From contig JAZKHY010000021.1 in NCBI GenBank assembly GCA_040385105.1, positions 11,984 to 75,983 of the forward strand: a stretch of 64,000 nucleotides of DNA, written 5' to 3'. Numbering within the stretch: the stretch's first letter is position 1; each line of letters opens with the position of its first letter. The notes under the pieces are model-generated. The model had not been told where the DNA came from, did no database searches, and saw only the letters and a list, made by a program, of their open reading frames with translations. The translations under genes and the position numbers were made by a program. Of this stretch, positions 8,027 through 15,855 are shown in pieces. Origin of the DNA: JACMQX01 sp040385105 (GTDB lineage: Bacteria > Pseudomonadota > Gammaproteobacteria > Burkholderiales > Burkholderiaceae_C).

Positions 8027-8842
8027 TTACTTCCCCCCGAACAGGCGCTTCAAGAAGCCGCCCTTTTGCGCGTCGATGAAGCGCATCGGCTTGTCTTCGC
8101 CCATGAAGCGGTCGATGACGTCCTTGTAGGCTTCGGACACATCGGTGCCCTTCATGTGAACGGCCGGCGTGCCCTGGTTGCTGGCCTGCAGCACGCTCTC
8201 GCTCTCGGGGATGACGCCCAGCAGCTTGATGCGCAGGATGTCCTGGATGTCGTCCAGCGACAGCATCTGCCCCTGGTCCACGCGGCTCGGGTTGTAGCGG
8301 GTGATGAGCAGGTGTTCCTTGATCGGGTCCTTGCCTTCAATCGCGCGCCTGGTCTTGCTGGCCAGCATGCCGAGGATGCGGTCGGAGTCGCGCACGCTCG
8401 AGACTTCAGGGTTGGTCACGACCAGTGCCTCGTCGGCAAAGTGCATGGCCATGAGCGCGCCGGTCTCGATGCCGGCGGGCGAGTCGCAGACGATGTATTC
8501 AAAGCCCATGTCGGAAAGGTCGTTCAGCACCTTCTCCACGCCTTCCTTCGTGAGCGCGTCCTTGTCGCGGGTCTGCGAGGCGGCCAGCACGAAGAGGTTG
8601 TCGCACTGCTTGTCCTTGATGAGGGCCTGGTTCAGGTTGGCCTCGCCCTGGATGACGTTGATGAGGTCATACACCACGCGGCGTTCGCAGCCCATGATGA
8701 GGTCCAGGTTGCGCAGGCCCACGTCGAAGTCGATGACGGCGGTCTTGTGGCCGCGCAGCGCAAGGCCGGTGGCAAAGCTGGCGCTGGTGGTGGTCTTGCC
8801 GACCCCGCCCTTGCCGGAGGTGACGACGATGATTTTTGCCAT
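8027..8842 (-). CDS. minD: Septum site-determining ATPase MinD
   Basis: A 271-residue ParA/MinD ATPase starting MAKIIVVTSGKGGVGKTTT with the deviant Walker A lysine pair. The segment DFDVGLRNLDLIMGCERR is typical of MinD, and the C-terminal amphipathic end (KGGFLKRLFGGK) is the membrane-targeting helix. It recruits MinC to the membrane and is released by MinE. The start at 8842 has AGGAACC just upstream. Operon position: 23 bases after minC and three bases before minE. Confidence 0.98.
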   Translation of the reverse strand: MAKIIVVTSGKGGVGKTTTSASFATGLALRGHKTAVIDFDVGLRNLDLIMGCERRVVYDLINVIQGEANLNQALIKDKQCDNLFVLAASQTRDKDALTKEGVEKVLNDLSDMGFEYIVCDSPAGIETGALMAMHFADEALVVTNPEVSSVRDSDRILGMLASKTRRAIEGKDPIKEHLLITRYNPSRVDQGQMLSLDDIQDILRIKLLGVIPESESVLQASNQGTPAVHMKGTDVSEAYKDVIDRFMGEDKPMRFIDAQKGGFLKRLFGGK

Positions 8843-8865
8843 GTGGATGGTTCCTGTTGGGGTGT

Positions 8866-9627
8866 TCAGTTCTTGAGCGCTTCGATGATCAGCTTCTCGC
8901 TGCCCGGCTCGCCGGACAGGCGTACCTGCGTCGGCTTGCCCCACACATCGGCCGGCAGCGGCACCTCGCTGGTGCGGTAGATGCCGGCGATGGACAGCAG
9001 CTCGGGCTCCAGGGCCAGCGCGAAGATGCGCGCGTCTGTATTGCCGCGTGCGCCGGCAATGGCCTTGCCGCGCAGCGGTGCGTACACATGGATGTGGCCG
9101 TCGGCAATGACTTCGGCGCCGGCATTGACCATGGCCATGACGACGAGGTCCCGCCCCTTGGCATAGACCTGCTGGCCCGAACGCAGCGGCTTGCTGATGA
9201 TGAGTGCGCCGGGGGCGGGCAGCTCCTGCGGCGGCTGGGGGGCTGGCGCCTTGTTGGCGCGCTTCGTGGCGGGCTCGGCGGCCACCGCATCGGCAGCAGT
9301 GGCCAGGCCGGCCTGTACAGCGGCGGCCATCTGGCCCGCGCTGCCACCGCGCACGGCCACGGGTGCGACGCGGTACTGCCGAAGCAGCGTGACAAGGCCG
9401 CTGAAGTCCACCTGCGCCTCTGCTGCACCGTGTGCGCCTTGCAGCGGCGTCAGGTCAATGACCAGCGGCTCGTTGTCAAAAAAGTCGGGGATGTCGCCGA
9501 AGCGTTTGGCCATATCCTGGGACAGGGCCGCAAGGTCGGCGGATTTGAGCAGCAGTGCCACCAGGGGCAGGTTGGCGCTCTTGATCTCGAACGTGGCAGG
9601 GGCGCGTCCTGCGATGGCAACGGTCAT
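8866..9627 (-). CDS. minC: Septum site-determining protein MinC
   Basis: A 253-residue inhibitor of FtsZ assembly. The N-terminal domain (residues 1 to about 105) contains FEIKSANLPLVALLLKSADL; an Ala/Pro-rich linker follows; the C-terminal beta-helix domain carries ISKPLRSGQQVYAKGRDLVV and the GADVIADGHIHVYAPLRGKA-type block (here GAEVIADGHIHVYAPLRG) with RIFA following, which bind MinD and FtsZ. First gene of the minCDE operon. Confidence 0.96.
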   Translation of the reverse strand: MTVAIAGRAPATFEIKSANLPLVALLLKSADLAALSQDMAKRFGDIPDFFDNEPLVIDLTPLQGAHGAAEAQVDFSGLVTLLRQYRVAPVAVRGGSAGQMAAAVQAGLATAADAVAAEPATKRANKAPAPQPPQELPAPGALIISKPLRSGQQVYAKGRDLVVMAMVNAGAEVIADGHIHVYAPLRGKAIAGARGNTDARIFALALEPELLSIAGIYRTSEVPLPADVWGKPTQVRLSGEPGSEKLIIEALKN

Positions 9628-9733
9628 GTACGGGGCGGTCTTCGCAATGGGGCAACTGCTGCTGCCGTGGGAAAGGGGCGAATCTTAACAGCCGGGGGTG
9701 ACGGTTTTGTGAGCGGTTGAAACAGCTGCGGTC

Positions 9734-10783
9734 CTAGCGCCGCCGGGCTTCCGTGGCGAGATACGCCACGAGCGCGATCGCGAACGGCGCAATGTAGTAA
9801 ACAGCCCGGTAGGTCAGCAGCGCCGCCAGCAGCTGGCTCGACGGTGCCTGGTGGGCCAGCAGGGCGACGAAGACGGCTTCGAGCACGCCCAGGCCTGCGG
9901 GTACATGGGTGATGACGCCAGCGACGGCTGCGATGAGCAGCACGGTGAGCACGTCGGTGAAGCCGACCTGGTCGGGCATCAGCACATAGACGATGCCGGA
10001 GATGAGCAGCCAGTTGGCGCAGGACATTCCCAGCTGCAGCGCGGCAACGCGCAGCGAGGGCAGGTTCAGCTCATGGCCGCGGATTGTCCATTGCCTGCGC
10101 GACGAGACGCCGCACATCACCAGGTAGGCGGCAACCACCGCCAGCATGCCGATGCCCAGGAACGGCAGGCTGCCGCTGTCCATCTTCCACTGCGGCGGCA
10201 TCTCCAGCGGCCAGAAGGTGAACATGGCGCCGGCCAGCAGGAAGTAGCCGAGCCAGTTGGTCAGCATGCTCAGGGTGACGATGCGCGTGACCTGCCCGTT
10301 GTCCAGGCCTAGCTTCGAGTAGAGCCTGTAACGGAAGGCGATGCCGCCCACCAGCGAGCCGAGATTCAGGTTGAAGGCATAGCTGATGAAGGTGACCTTC
10401 ATCACCGTGGTTGTGGCCAGCTTGTGGCCGGTGTAATGGCGCCCGAGCAGGTCGTAGGTGCTGTACAGCAGGTGGCTGCCGGCGGCCAGCACGCAGGCGG
10501 CGCCGAGCACGGGCCACGGGTAGGCGCGGATGGCGGCGGCTACTTCGGGCCACTTCACGGTGCTGGCAAAGCGGTACAGCATGTAGCCGACGAGCACGAA
10601 GAACACCGCCGTCAGGGCGCGCTTGACCCAGGGCCACCAGGCACGGGAGGTGATGCCGTTGCCGCCGGCCCCGTCCGCGCCATTGCCACCCCGTGCCGGT
10701 GCCATGCGCCGCAAGTGCATGCCGCGCCGCCTGGCCGGCAGCGGGGCTGCTGTCTTGCCGGCGCGCAGCACGCGGGTGGTCAT
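9734..10783 (-). CDS. ybhN: YbhN-like membrane protein (UPF0104, lysylphosphatidylglycerol synthase TM family)
   Basis: About 349 residues starting at the ATG overlapping the clsB stop (ATGA). After a basic, Pro/Ala-rich N-terminal tail there are around eight membrane segments; the family's characteristic NLNLGSLVGGIAFRYRLY and THVPAGLGVLEAVFVALL blocks are visible. The family is the membrane half of MprF-like enzymes but lacks the aminoacyl-transferase domain here. In Escherichia coli ybhN is the third gene of the ybhP-clsB-ybhN operon, the same order seen here, which supports a phospholipid-related role. Confidence 0.88.
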   Translation of the reverse strand: MTTRVLRAGKTAAPLPARRRGMHLRRMAPARGGNGADGAGGNGITSRAWWPWVKRALTAVFFVLVGYMLYRFASTVKWPEVAAAIRAYPWPVLGAACVLAAGSHLLYSTYDLLGRHYTGHKLATTTVMKVTFISYAFNLNLGSLVGGIAFRYRLYSKLGLDNGQVTRIVTLSMLTNWLGYFLLAGAMFTFWPLEMPPQWKMDSGSLPFLGIGMLAVVAAYLVMCGVSSRRQWTIRGHELNLPSLRVAALQLGMSCANWLLISGIVYVLMPDQVGFTDVLTVLLIAAVAGVITHVPAGLGVLEAVFVALLAHQAPSSQLLAALLTYRAVYYIAPFAIALVAYLATEARRR

Positions 10784-12009
10784 GCCGCGTCCTGTTGCAT
10801 GCGCGGCGGGCAGGCCGAGGGCTCCAGCGGCGTGAGGCGCGGCTTGTGCATGGGCAGCCAGCCGGCCCACAGCGGGTAGCGGCGCAGCAGGTGGAATACG
10901 AAGAAGCTGCGGATGGCGGCCCAGGGGCCGGTTTCCTTCACGTCGTCCAGCTGGACCTGCTTGCAGCTGTTGTCCATCAGGTGCTGCAGCCGCTCGCCGA
11001 GCAGCTGGTTGAAGGCCCGGTCGCGGATGACGATGTTGGCCTCCAGGTTCAGGGCCAGGCTCAGCGGGTCGAGGTTACTGGAGCCGACGGTGGACCAGTC
11101 ATCGTCCATGACGGCGACCTTGCCGTGCAGCGGGCGCTCGCAGTATTCATAGATGCGCACGCCGGCCTTGAGCAGGTGGTGGTAGAGCAGCCCGGCGGCC
11201 ACCTTGACGATGGGCATGTCGGGCATGCCCTGCAAAATCAGCGACACCTCCACACCCCGGCGTGCGGCGCGGCGCATCTCGCGCAGCAGGCGGTAGCCCG
11301 GGAAGAAGTAGGCATTGGCGATCACCACACGCTTCTTGGCCGCACGGATGACTACGCGGTAGTGGCGCTCGATGTCGTCCTTGTGGTCGCGGTTGTCGCG
11401 GGTGAGGAACATCGCGTCGGCACCGCCCTCTGCGGTTGCAGGGGCCGTGTCCCGGGCCTGCGGCCGCGGCGAGCGCCGGGGGAACCAGCGGCGCTTGACC
11501 GGCGCACCGATGGCGTCTCGCACGAAGTCATGGATCTCCTTGACCAGCGGGCCCTGTACTTCCACCGAGTAGTCCTGCTTGGCCTCGGGCCCGAAGTCCG
11601 CCAGGTGGTCGGCCGAATAGTTGATGCCGCCGACAAAGGCCGTCTCGCCGTCCACCACCACGATCTTGCGGTGCATGCGGCGGATGGCGTTGGTGCGCCA
11701 GCCCAGCAGCCTGGGGCCCGGGTCGAAGGCGCGGATGCGCACGCCGGCTTCGGTGAGCGTGCCGATGAATTCGCGCGACAGGTCGGGCGAGCCGAAGGCG
11801 TCCACCATGACGTCGATCTGCACGCCGCGTTTTGCGGCCGACAGCAGCGCGCCGTGCAGCTGCTCGCCCACCTTGTCTTCAAACAGGATGAAGGTCTCGA
11901 GGATGACCTCGCGCTTCGCGGCGGCGATGGCTTCAAACACGCGCGGGAAGAACTCCTCGCCGTTTTCAAGAAGGCTGATGCGGTTGCCGGCGGTCCATCG
12001 GTTGTTCAT
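10780..12009 (-). CDS. clsB: Cardiolipin synthase B
   Basis: A 409-residue phospholipase-D-superfamily enzyme with two HKD motifs: HRKIVVVDG (His113) and HGKVAVMDDDWSTVGSSNLD (His295). These catalyse transfer of a phosphatidyl group between lipids to make cardiolipin. It lacks the two N-terminal membrane spans of ClsA, matching ClsB length. Both junctions are four-base ATGA overlaps, with ybhP upstream and ybhN downstream, so the three are translationally coupled. Confidence 0.94.
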   Translation of the reverse strand: MNNRWTAGNRISLLENGEEFFPRVFEAIAAAKREVILETFILFEDKVGEQLHGALLSAAKRGVQIDVMVDAFGSPDLSREFIGTLTEAGVRIRAFDPGPRLLGWRTNAIRRMHRKIVVVDGETAFVGGINYSADHLADFGPEAKQDYSVEVQGPLVKEIHDFVRDAIGAPVKRRWFPRRSPRPQARDTAPATAEGGADAMFLTRDNRDHKDDIERHYRVVIRAAKKRVVIANAYFFPGYRLLREMRRAARRGVEVSLILQGMPDMPIVKVAAGLLYHHLLKAGVRIYEYCERPLHGKVAVMDDDWSTVGSSNLDPLSLALNLEANIVIRDRAFNQLLGERLQHLMDNSCKQVQLDDVKETGPWAAIRSFFVFHLLRRYPLWAGWLPMHKPRLTPLEPSACPPRMQQDAA

Positions 12010-12767
12010 AGCTGTATCACGGCCGCCAGGGGCGCGTGGTCCGAGAGGTGCGACCAGGGTTTGTTGGGCATGATGACCGGGGCGTGCGAGGCCGCGTTGC
12101 GCACGTAGATCCGGTCCAGCGAAAGCAGGGGCATGCGGGCGGGAAATGTTTTGGCGGGGCGGCCGTTGGCACGCTCGAACACCTCATGCATGCCGGCGTC
12201 GTTGAGCACCTTGTCGGCCTGCTTGCGCCAGTCATTGAAGTCGCCGGCCACCACCAGCGGTGCGCCGGCCGGCACTTCGCGCGCGGCCATCTTGCACAGC
12301 AGGTCCAGCTGCTGCCTGCGGTGCGACTCGCGCAGGCCCAGGTGGACGCAGATGGCGTGCACGTCGGTCTTGCGGCCGGGCACCTGCATCACGCAGTGCA
12401 GCAGGCCGCGCCGCTCCGGGCCGCTGATGGACACGTCGTGGTTCTCGTAGTGGACGATGGGGAACTTGGACAGCACCGCGTTGCCATGCTCGCCATGCGG
12501 ATAGACGGCGTTGCGGCCGTAGGCAAACTGCGGCCACAGTGTGTCGGCCAGGAATTCGTAGTGGGGGGCGTCGGGCCAGTCCTTCTGGCGTGTGGCGTGG
12601 TGGGCGTGCGAACCCAGCACTTCCTGCAGGAACACCACGTCGGCCCCCACCGCGCGCACGGCGTCGCGCAGCTCATGCAGGATGAACTTGCGGTTGAAGA
12701 AAGTGAAGCCTTTGTGGATATTCACAGTCATGACCTTGAAAGAGAAAGGCATGTCCATCGGGCGCAT
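12006..12767 (-). CDS. ybhP: YbhP-like endonuclease/exonuclease/phosphatase family protein
   Basis: Up to 253 residues of an EEP-fold hydrolase: N-terminal VMTVNIHKGF, the catalytic Glu in VVFLQEVLGS, a central His/Asp region VCVHLGLR-type (here ICVHLGLRE), GDFNDW and the C-terminal SDHAPLAAVIQL. The family includes DNases and phospholipid or inositol phosphatases. As first gene of ybhP-clsB-ybhN a lipid-linked role is likely. Three in-frame ATGs (12767, 12758, 12752) are possible starts with no strong ribosome site; the longest is given. Confidence 0.88.
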   Translation of the reverse strand: MRPMDMPFSFKVMTVNIHKGFTFFNRKFILHELRDAVRAVGADVVFLQEVLGSHAHHATRQKDWPDAPHYEFLADTLWPQFAYGRNAVYPHGEHGNAVLSKFPIVHYENHDVSISGPERRGLLHCVMQVPGRKTDVHAICVHLGLRESHRRQQLDLLCKMAAREVPAGAPLVVAGDFNDWRKQADKVLNDAGMHEVFERANGRPAKTFPARMPLLSLDRIYVRNAASHAPVIMPNKPWSHLSDHAPLAAVIQL

Positions 12768-13021
12768 TTCGGGTTATGGGAGTCAGGGTGACTTTTGTAC
12801 CGCGCGGGGTGTGCGGGCCATGTAGGACGCCAGCCCAAGCGGCCGTGCGCCAGTCGCGCCGGTGCGCGGTTTGCGCACGGCTTGTAGGAACAATGGGTGC
12901 AGGGTGCGGCCAAACGTCTGTTTTTTGCCGCGCTGCGGTGGTGCGGCGCAGCTAAAGCCGTGACAAGCGGGGAGCTTTATTGGAAACTTTGTGTAAGACC
13001 ATCGTTTTCCAAGGATTTCCC

Positions 13022-13597
13022 GTGACCCGTGCCTTGCCCCGCGCGCCGTTTGGCGCCTCCCGCCTGTCCGCCATTGCCCTTGCTGCCGCCGCGCTGCTGG
13101 GCGGCGCCTCCGCCCATGCCGAGGGCTGGACGCCCGATGTGGCCTTTGTCCAGGCCGCCGCCGGGCCTGCCAGCATCTACTCCCTGTCGGCCGGCGTGGC
13201 CTGGCCCTGGAGCTGGCGCAGCAGCGGTGGCGGCTGGGGCGGCTACACCGAGTTCCTCGTCAGCTACTGGAGCGCCGACGCCGTGGGTGGCGGACGCGAC
13301 AACTTCACCCACCTGGCGCTCTCGCCGATCTTCCGTTACCGCTTCGACAGCGGCAAGTCGCCCTGGTTCTTTGAAGGCGGCATCGGCATCTCGTACACCA
13401 GCCCCACTTACATCACGCCGACCAAGACCTTCAGCACCCGGCTGAACTTCGTGGACACGGTAGGCATGGGCTACAGCTTCGGCGCGGGCATGAACCAGGA
13501 CGTGACGCTGCGCCTGCAGCACATCTCCAACGCCAGCATCCGCAAGCCGAATCCTGGAGAAGAATTCCTCCAGCTCCGCTACTCCTGGAAGTTCTGA
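13022..13597 (+). CDS. pagL: Lipid A 3-O-deacylase PagL
   Basis: A 191-residue outer-membrane beta-barrel enzyme with a signal peptide ending at SAHA (about residue 33). The C-terminal active-site block LRLQHISNASIRKPNPGEEF contains the His-Ser-Glu set of PagL, and the protein ends in an aromatic residue (SWKF) typical of barrels. It removes the 3-O acyl chain of lipid A at the cell surface. The GTG at 13022 is chosen because AAGGA lies seven bases upstream; an ATG at 12980 would add 14 residues before the signal peptide. Confidence 0.88.
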   Translation: MTRALPRAPFGASRLSAIALAAAALLGGASAHAEGWTPDVAFVQAAAGPASIYSLSAGVAWPWSWRSSGGGWGGYTEFLVSYWSADAVGGGRDNFTHLALSPIFRYRFDSGKSPWFFEGGIGISYTSPTYITPTKTFSTRLNFVDTVGMGYSFGAGMNQDVTLRLQHISNASIRKPNPGEEFLQLRYSWKF

Positions 13598-13600
13598 TGC

Positions 13601-13672
13601 TGTCATCCCGGACTTGATCCGGGATCCACCCTGGCGCGCCTGCATGGATGCCGGATCGAGTCCGGCATGACA
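13601..13672. repeat. Dispersed palindromic repeat, copy 2
   Basis: Starts TGTCATCCCGGACTTGATCC and ends GGATCGAGTCCGGCATGACA. It lies between the convergent pagL and reductase genes, three bases after the pagL stop. It can fold into a long hairpin and may stop transcription from both sides, though no T run follows. Confidence 0.75.
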
Positions 13673-13674
13673 GG

Positions 13675-14745
13675 TTATTTGGGCCGGGGCGCTTTCAGCT
13701 TCGCGTCTGGCGTTTTGAGTTTGCCGGCGCGCAGCTCTTTCACCGACACGGCCACGGCCCGCGCCACATTGCGCACTTCCTCCTGCAGGTGCTTGTCCGC
13801 GTCCAGCGTGTTGTGGCTGGTGGCGTAGGGTTCGTAGTAGCCAAGGTAGCGGTCCAGCCTTGCCTTGCTGCCGGCGTCGATGAAGCCCATCCAGTCGAGC
13901 CAGTCGCACAGGCTGCGGCGCACGCCCTCGATGCCCGCCACGTCGCCATGCACCACCACGCCGTAGGCGCGGCCGGCCAGGTGCTTGGGGTAGTCCCAGC
14001 CTTTCATCTCCAGTGCCTTGGCCTCTGACGCCTTCTTGCCGTGCGTCGTGGTCGGGTCGGGGTTGCCGCCGTCGGCGCAGACCAGCCGGTCCATCATGAG
14101 CTTGAGCGGGCTTGTGACCTGGTACCAGTGCACCGGCGTCATGATGATGACGGCGTGGGCCGCCGTCCAGCGCTCGTAGATTTCGTTCATCCAGTCGCCC
14201 GTCTGCTTCTCCGCATGGTTGGGGTAGCAGCTGCAGGGCCAGTGGCACAGCGGCATGGCGGTGGAAACGCAGCCCTTGCAGGGGTGGATGTGCAGGTCGT
14301 AGGTGGAGGTGACGAGGCTCAGGTCGAGCAGGTCGACCTCGATGTGTTCCTTTTCCAGCACCGCGCGTGCCAGATTGACCATGCGGAAGGTCTTGGAGTT
14401 CTCGCCCGGGCAGGTGCCGTCGTTGCGCGGCGAGCCGCAGATGAGCAGCACGCGCGATTTTGTGGTGGGCTTGCCCCACGCGGCCTGCGCCCGCCTGATG
14501 CGGTCACGTGTCTCGCGCCATTCCACCGACAGGTCATAGCCAGGGTCTGCAAAGCCCTTGCCGGCCTTGCGCGTGAGGGGCGCCTTGCGGCCCTCGGTGT
14601 AGGCGTCCCAGGCGATCTCTTCAAGGCGCGCGATGGCCTCGGCTTCGGGTTCGTAGGCAGGGTCGTAGTACGACTGCATGAAGCGTTCGTGGAAAGCTTC
14701 GCGCCCGAGCGGCCGGGGCGCCTGGCCGGTGTGGATCTTGATCAT
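13675..14745 (-). CDS. NADPH-dependent FMN reductase/flavodoxin-fold protein
   Basis: A 356-residue protein. The FMN-binding flavodoxin-like domain starts near residue 95 with RVLLICGSPRNDGTCPGENS, continues through a Cys-rich loop (HPCKGCVSTAMPLCHWPCSCYPNH) and VIIMTPVHWYQVTSPLKLMMDRL. The first 90 residues are an unusual extension. The Cys cluster resembles iron-sulfur flavoproteins, so an electron-transfer role is possible; substrate unknown. It stands alone between pagL and the divergent hydrolase gene. Confidence 0.82.
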   Translation of the reverse strand: MIKIHTGQAPRPLGREAFHERFMQSYYDPAYEPEAEAIARLEEIAWDAYTEGRKAPLTRKAGKGFADPGYDLSVEWRETRDRIRRAQAAWGKPTTKSRVLLICGSPRNDGTCPGENSKTFRMVNLARAVLEKEHIEVDLLDLSLVTSTYDLHIHPCKGCVSTAMPLCHWPCSCYPNHAEKQTGDWMNEIYERWTAAHAVIIMTPVHWYQVTSPLKLMMDRLVCADGGNPDPTTTHGKKASEAKALEMKGWDYPKHLAGRAYGVVVHGDVAGIEGVRRSLCDWLDWMGFIDAGSKARLDRYLGYYEPYATSHNTLDADKHLQEEVRNVARAVAVSVKELRAGKLKTPDAKLKAPRPK

Positions 14746-14815
14746 CGGGCCAGTTTAGGCAGGCGTGTCTCATTTGTTTGAGCGTTCCCGCACACAGGGC
14801 GGTACAGTGCGCGGC

Positions 14816-15772
14816 ATGAAGCTGCTTGTCAAATCCGTTCTGCTCCTGCTGGCAGGCGCCCTGTTCTTTGCCGCTGCCGGTGTCTGGGCCACCTGGGCGC
14901 CGGACAGGCCGGTGGACGAACTCAAGGCCCGCTGGGCCAGGGCACCCTCGCAGTTCATCGACGTGGGCGGCCTGCGGGTGCACCTGCGGGACGAAGGCCC
15001 GCGTGACGACGCGGTGCCCATCGTGCTGCTGCACGGCACGTCGGCCAGCCTGCACACCTGGGAGGGCTGGGCGAGGGCGCTGCGCGGCCAGCGCCGGGTG
15101 ATCCGGTTTGACCTGCCGGGCTTTGCGCTCACCGGGCCGAATGCGTCGGGCGACTATTCCATCGATGCCTATGTGCGCTTCGTGACGGCCACGCTGGACA
15201 AGCTGGGCGTGCAGCGCTTTGTGATCGCAGGCAATTCGCTGGGCGGGCAGATTGCCTGGGCCACGGCGCATGCGCTGCCGCAGCGGGTGGAGCGGCTGGT
15301 GCTGGTGGACGCGAGCGGCTACCCCTTCGAGTCGGCAAGCAAGCCGCCGGACATTCCCGTCGGCTTCCAGATGGCGCGTATTCCTGCATTGAGCCCGCTC
15401 ATCGAGAACACGCTGCCGCGCGGCCTGGTGGAGCGGAGCGTGCGCAGCGTCTATGGCAACCCGGGCAAGGTCACGCCGGAGCTGGTGGACCTGTATGTGG
15501 ACATGACGCTGCGCGCCGGCAACCGCCGCGCGCTGGTGCGGCGCATCCAGCAGGGCTACAACGGCGACGAGTCGCAGATCCGCGGGCTGAAGGTGCCCAC
15601 ACTCATTCTCTGGGGCGGGCAGGACAGGTTGATCCCGCTGGAGTTCGGCCAGCGCTTTGCGCGTGACATTGCCGGCGCGAAGCTGGTGGTGTTTGACGAC
15701 CTGGGCCATGTGCCGCATGAGGAAGACCCGGCGCGCACGGTGGCCGAGGTGCGGCGCTTCCTCGTGCTTTGA
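14816..15772 (+). CDS. Alpha/beta-fold hydrolase
   Basis: A 318-residue hydrolase with an N-terminal membrane anchor or signal (residues 4-26). The oxyanion HG is in IVLLHGTSASLHTWEG (about 73), the nucleophile in GNSLGGQ (Ser141), the acid in WGGQDRLIPLE and the His in GHVPHEED. It looks like the meta-cleavage-product hydrolase/haloperoxidase side of the superfamily, but membrane anchored; its true substrate is unknown. Its last codons overlap the start of the PhoB-like site array that serves the next gene. Confidence 0.88.
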   Translation: MKLLVKSVLLLLAGALFFAAAGVWATWAPDRPVDELKARWARAPSQFIDVGGLRVHLRDEGPRDDAVPIVLLHGTSASLHTWEGWARALRGQRRVIRFDLPGFALTGPNASGDYSIDAYVRFVTATLDKLGVQRFVIAGNSLGGQIAWATAHALPQRVERLVLVDASGYPFESASKPPDIPVGFQMARIPALSPLIENTLPRGLVERSVRSVYGNPGKVTPELVDLYVDMTLRAGNRRALVRRIQQGYNGDESQIRGLKVPTLILWGGQDRLIPLEFGQRFARDIAGAKLVVFDDLGHVPHEEDPARTVAEVRRFLVL

Positions 15773-15819
15773 CATGAAAGTGTCACGGCTCCGTCATCGC
15801 GCTTTCACGCGCCTTGCAT
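15769..15819 (+). promoter_or_regulatory. Five phased PhoB-like half-sites
   Basis: TTGACAT (15769), GTGTCAC (15780), CCGTCAT (15791), CTTTCAC (15802) and CTTGCAT (15813) recur at exactly 11-base steps. The Pho box is built of CTGTCAT-like half-sites at 11-base spacing, and the middle pair (GTGTCAC N4 CCGTCAT) is the best match. The array ends 37 bases before the start of the downstream lipoprotein gene. Confidence 0.6.
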
Positions 15820-15855
15820 AAAACCCTTGGGTTGTACTTTTGAAAGACCCAAGCC

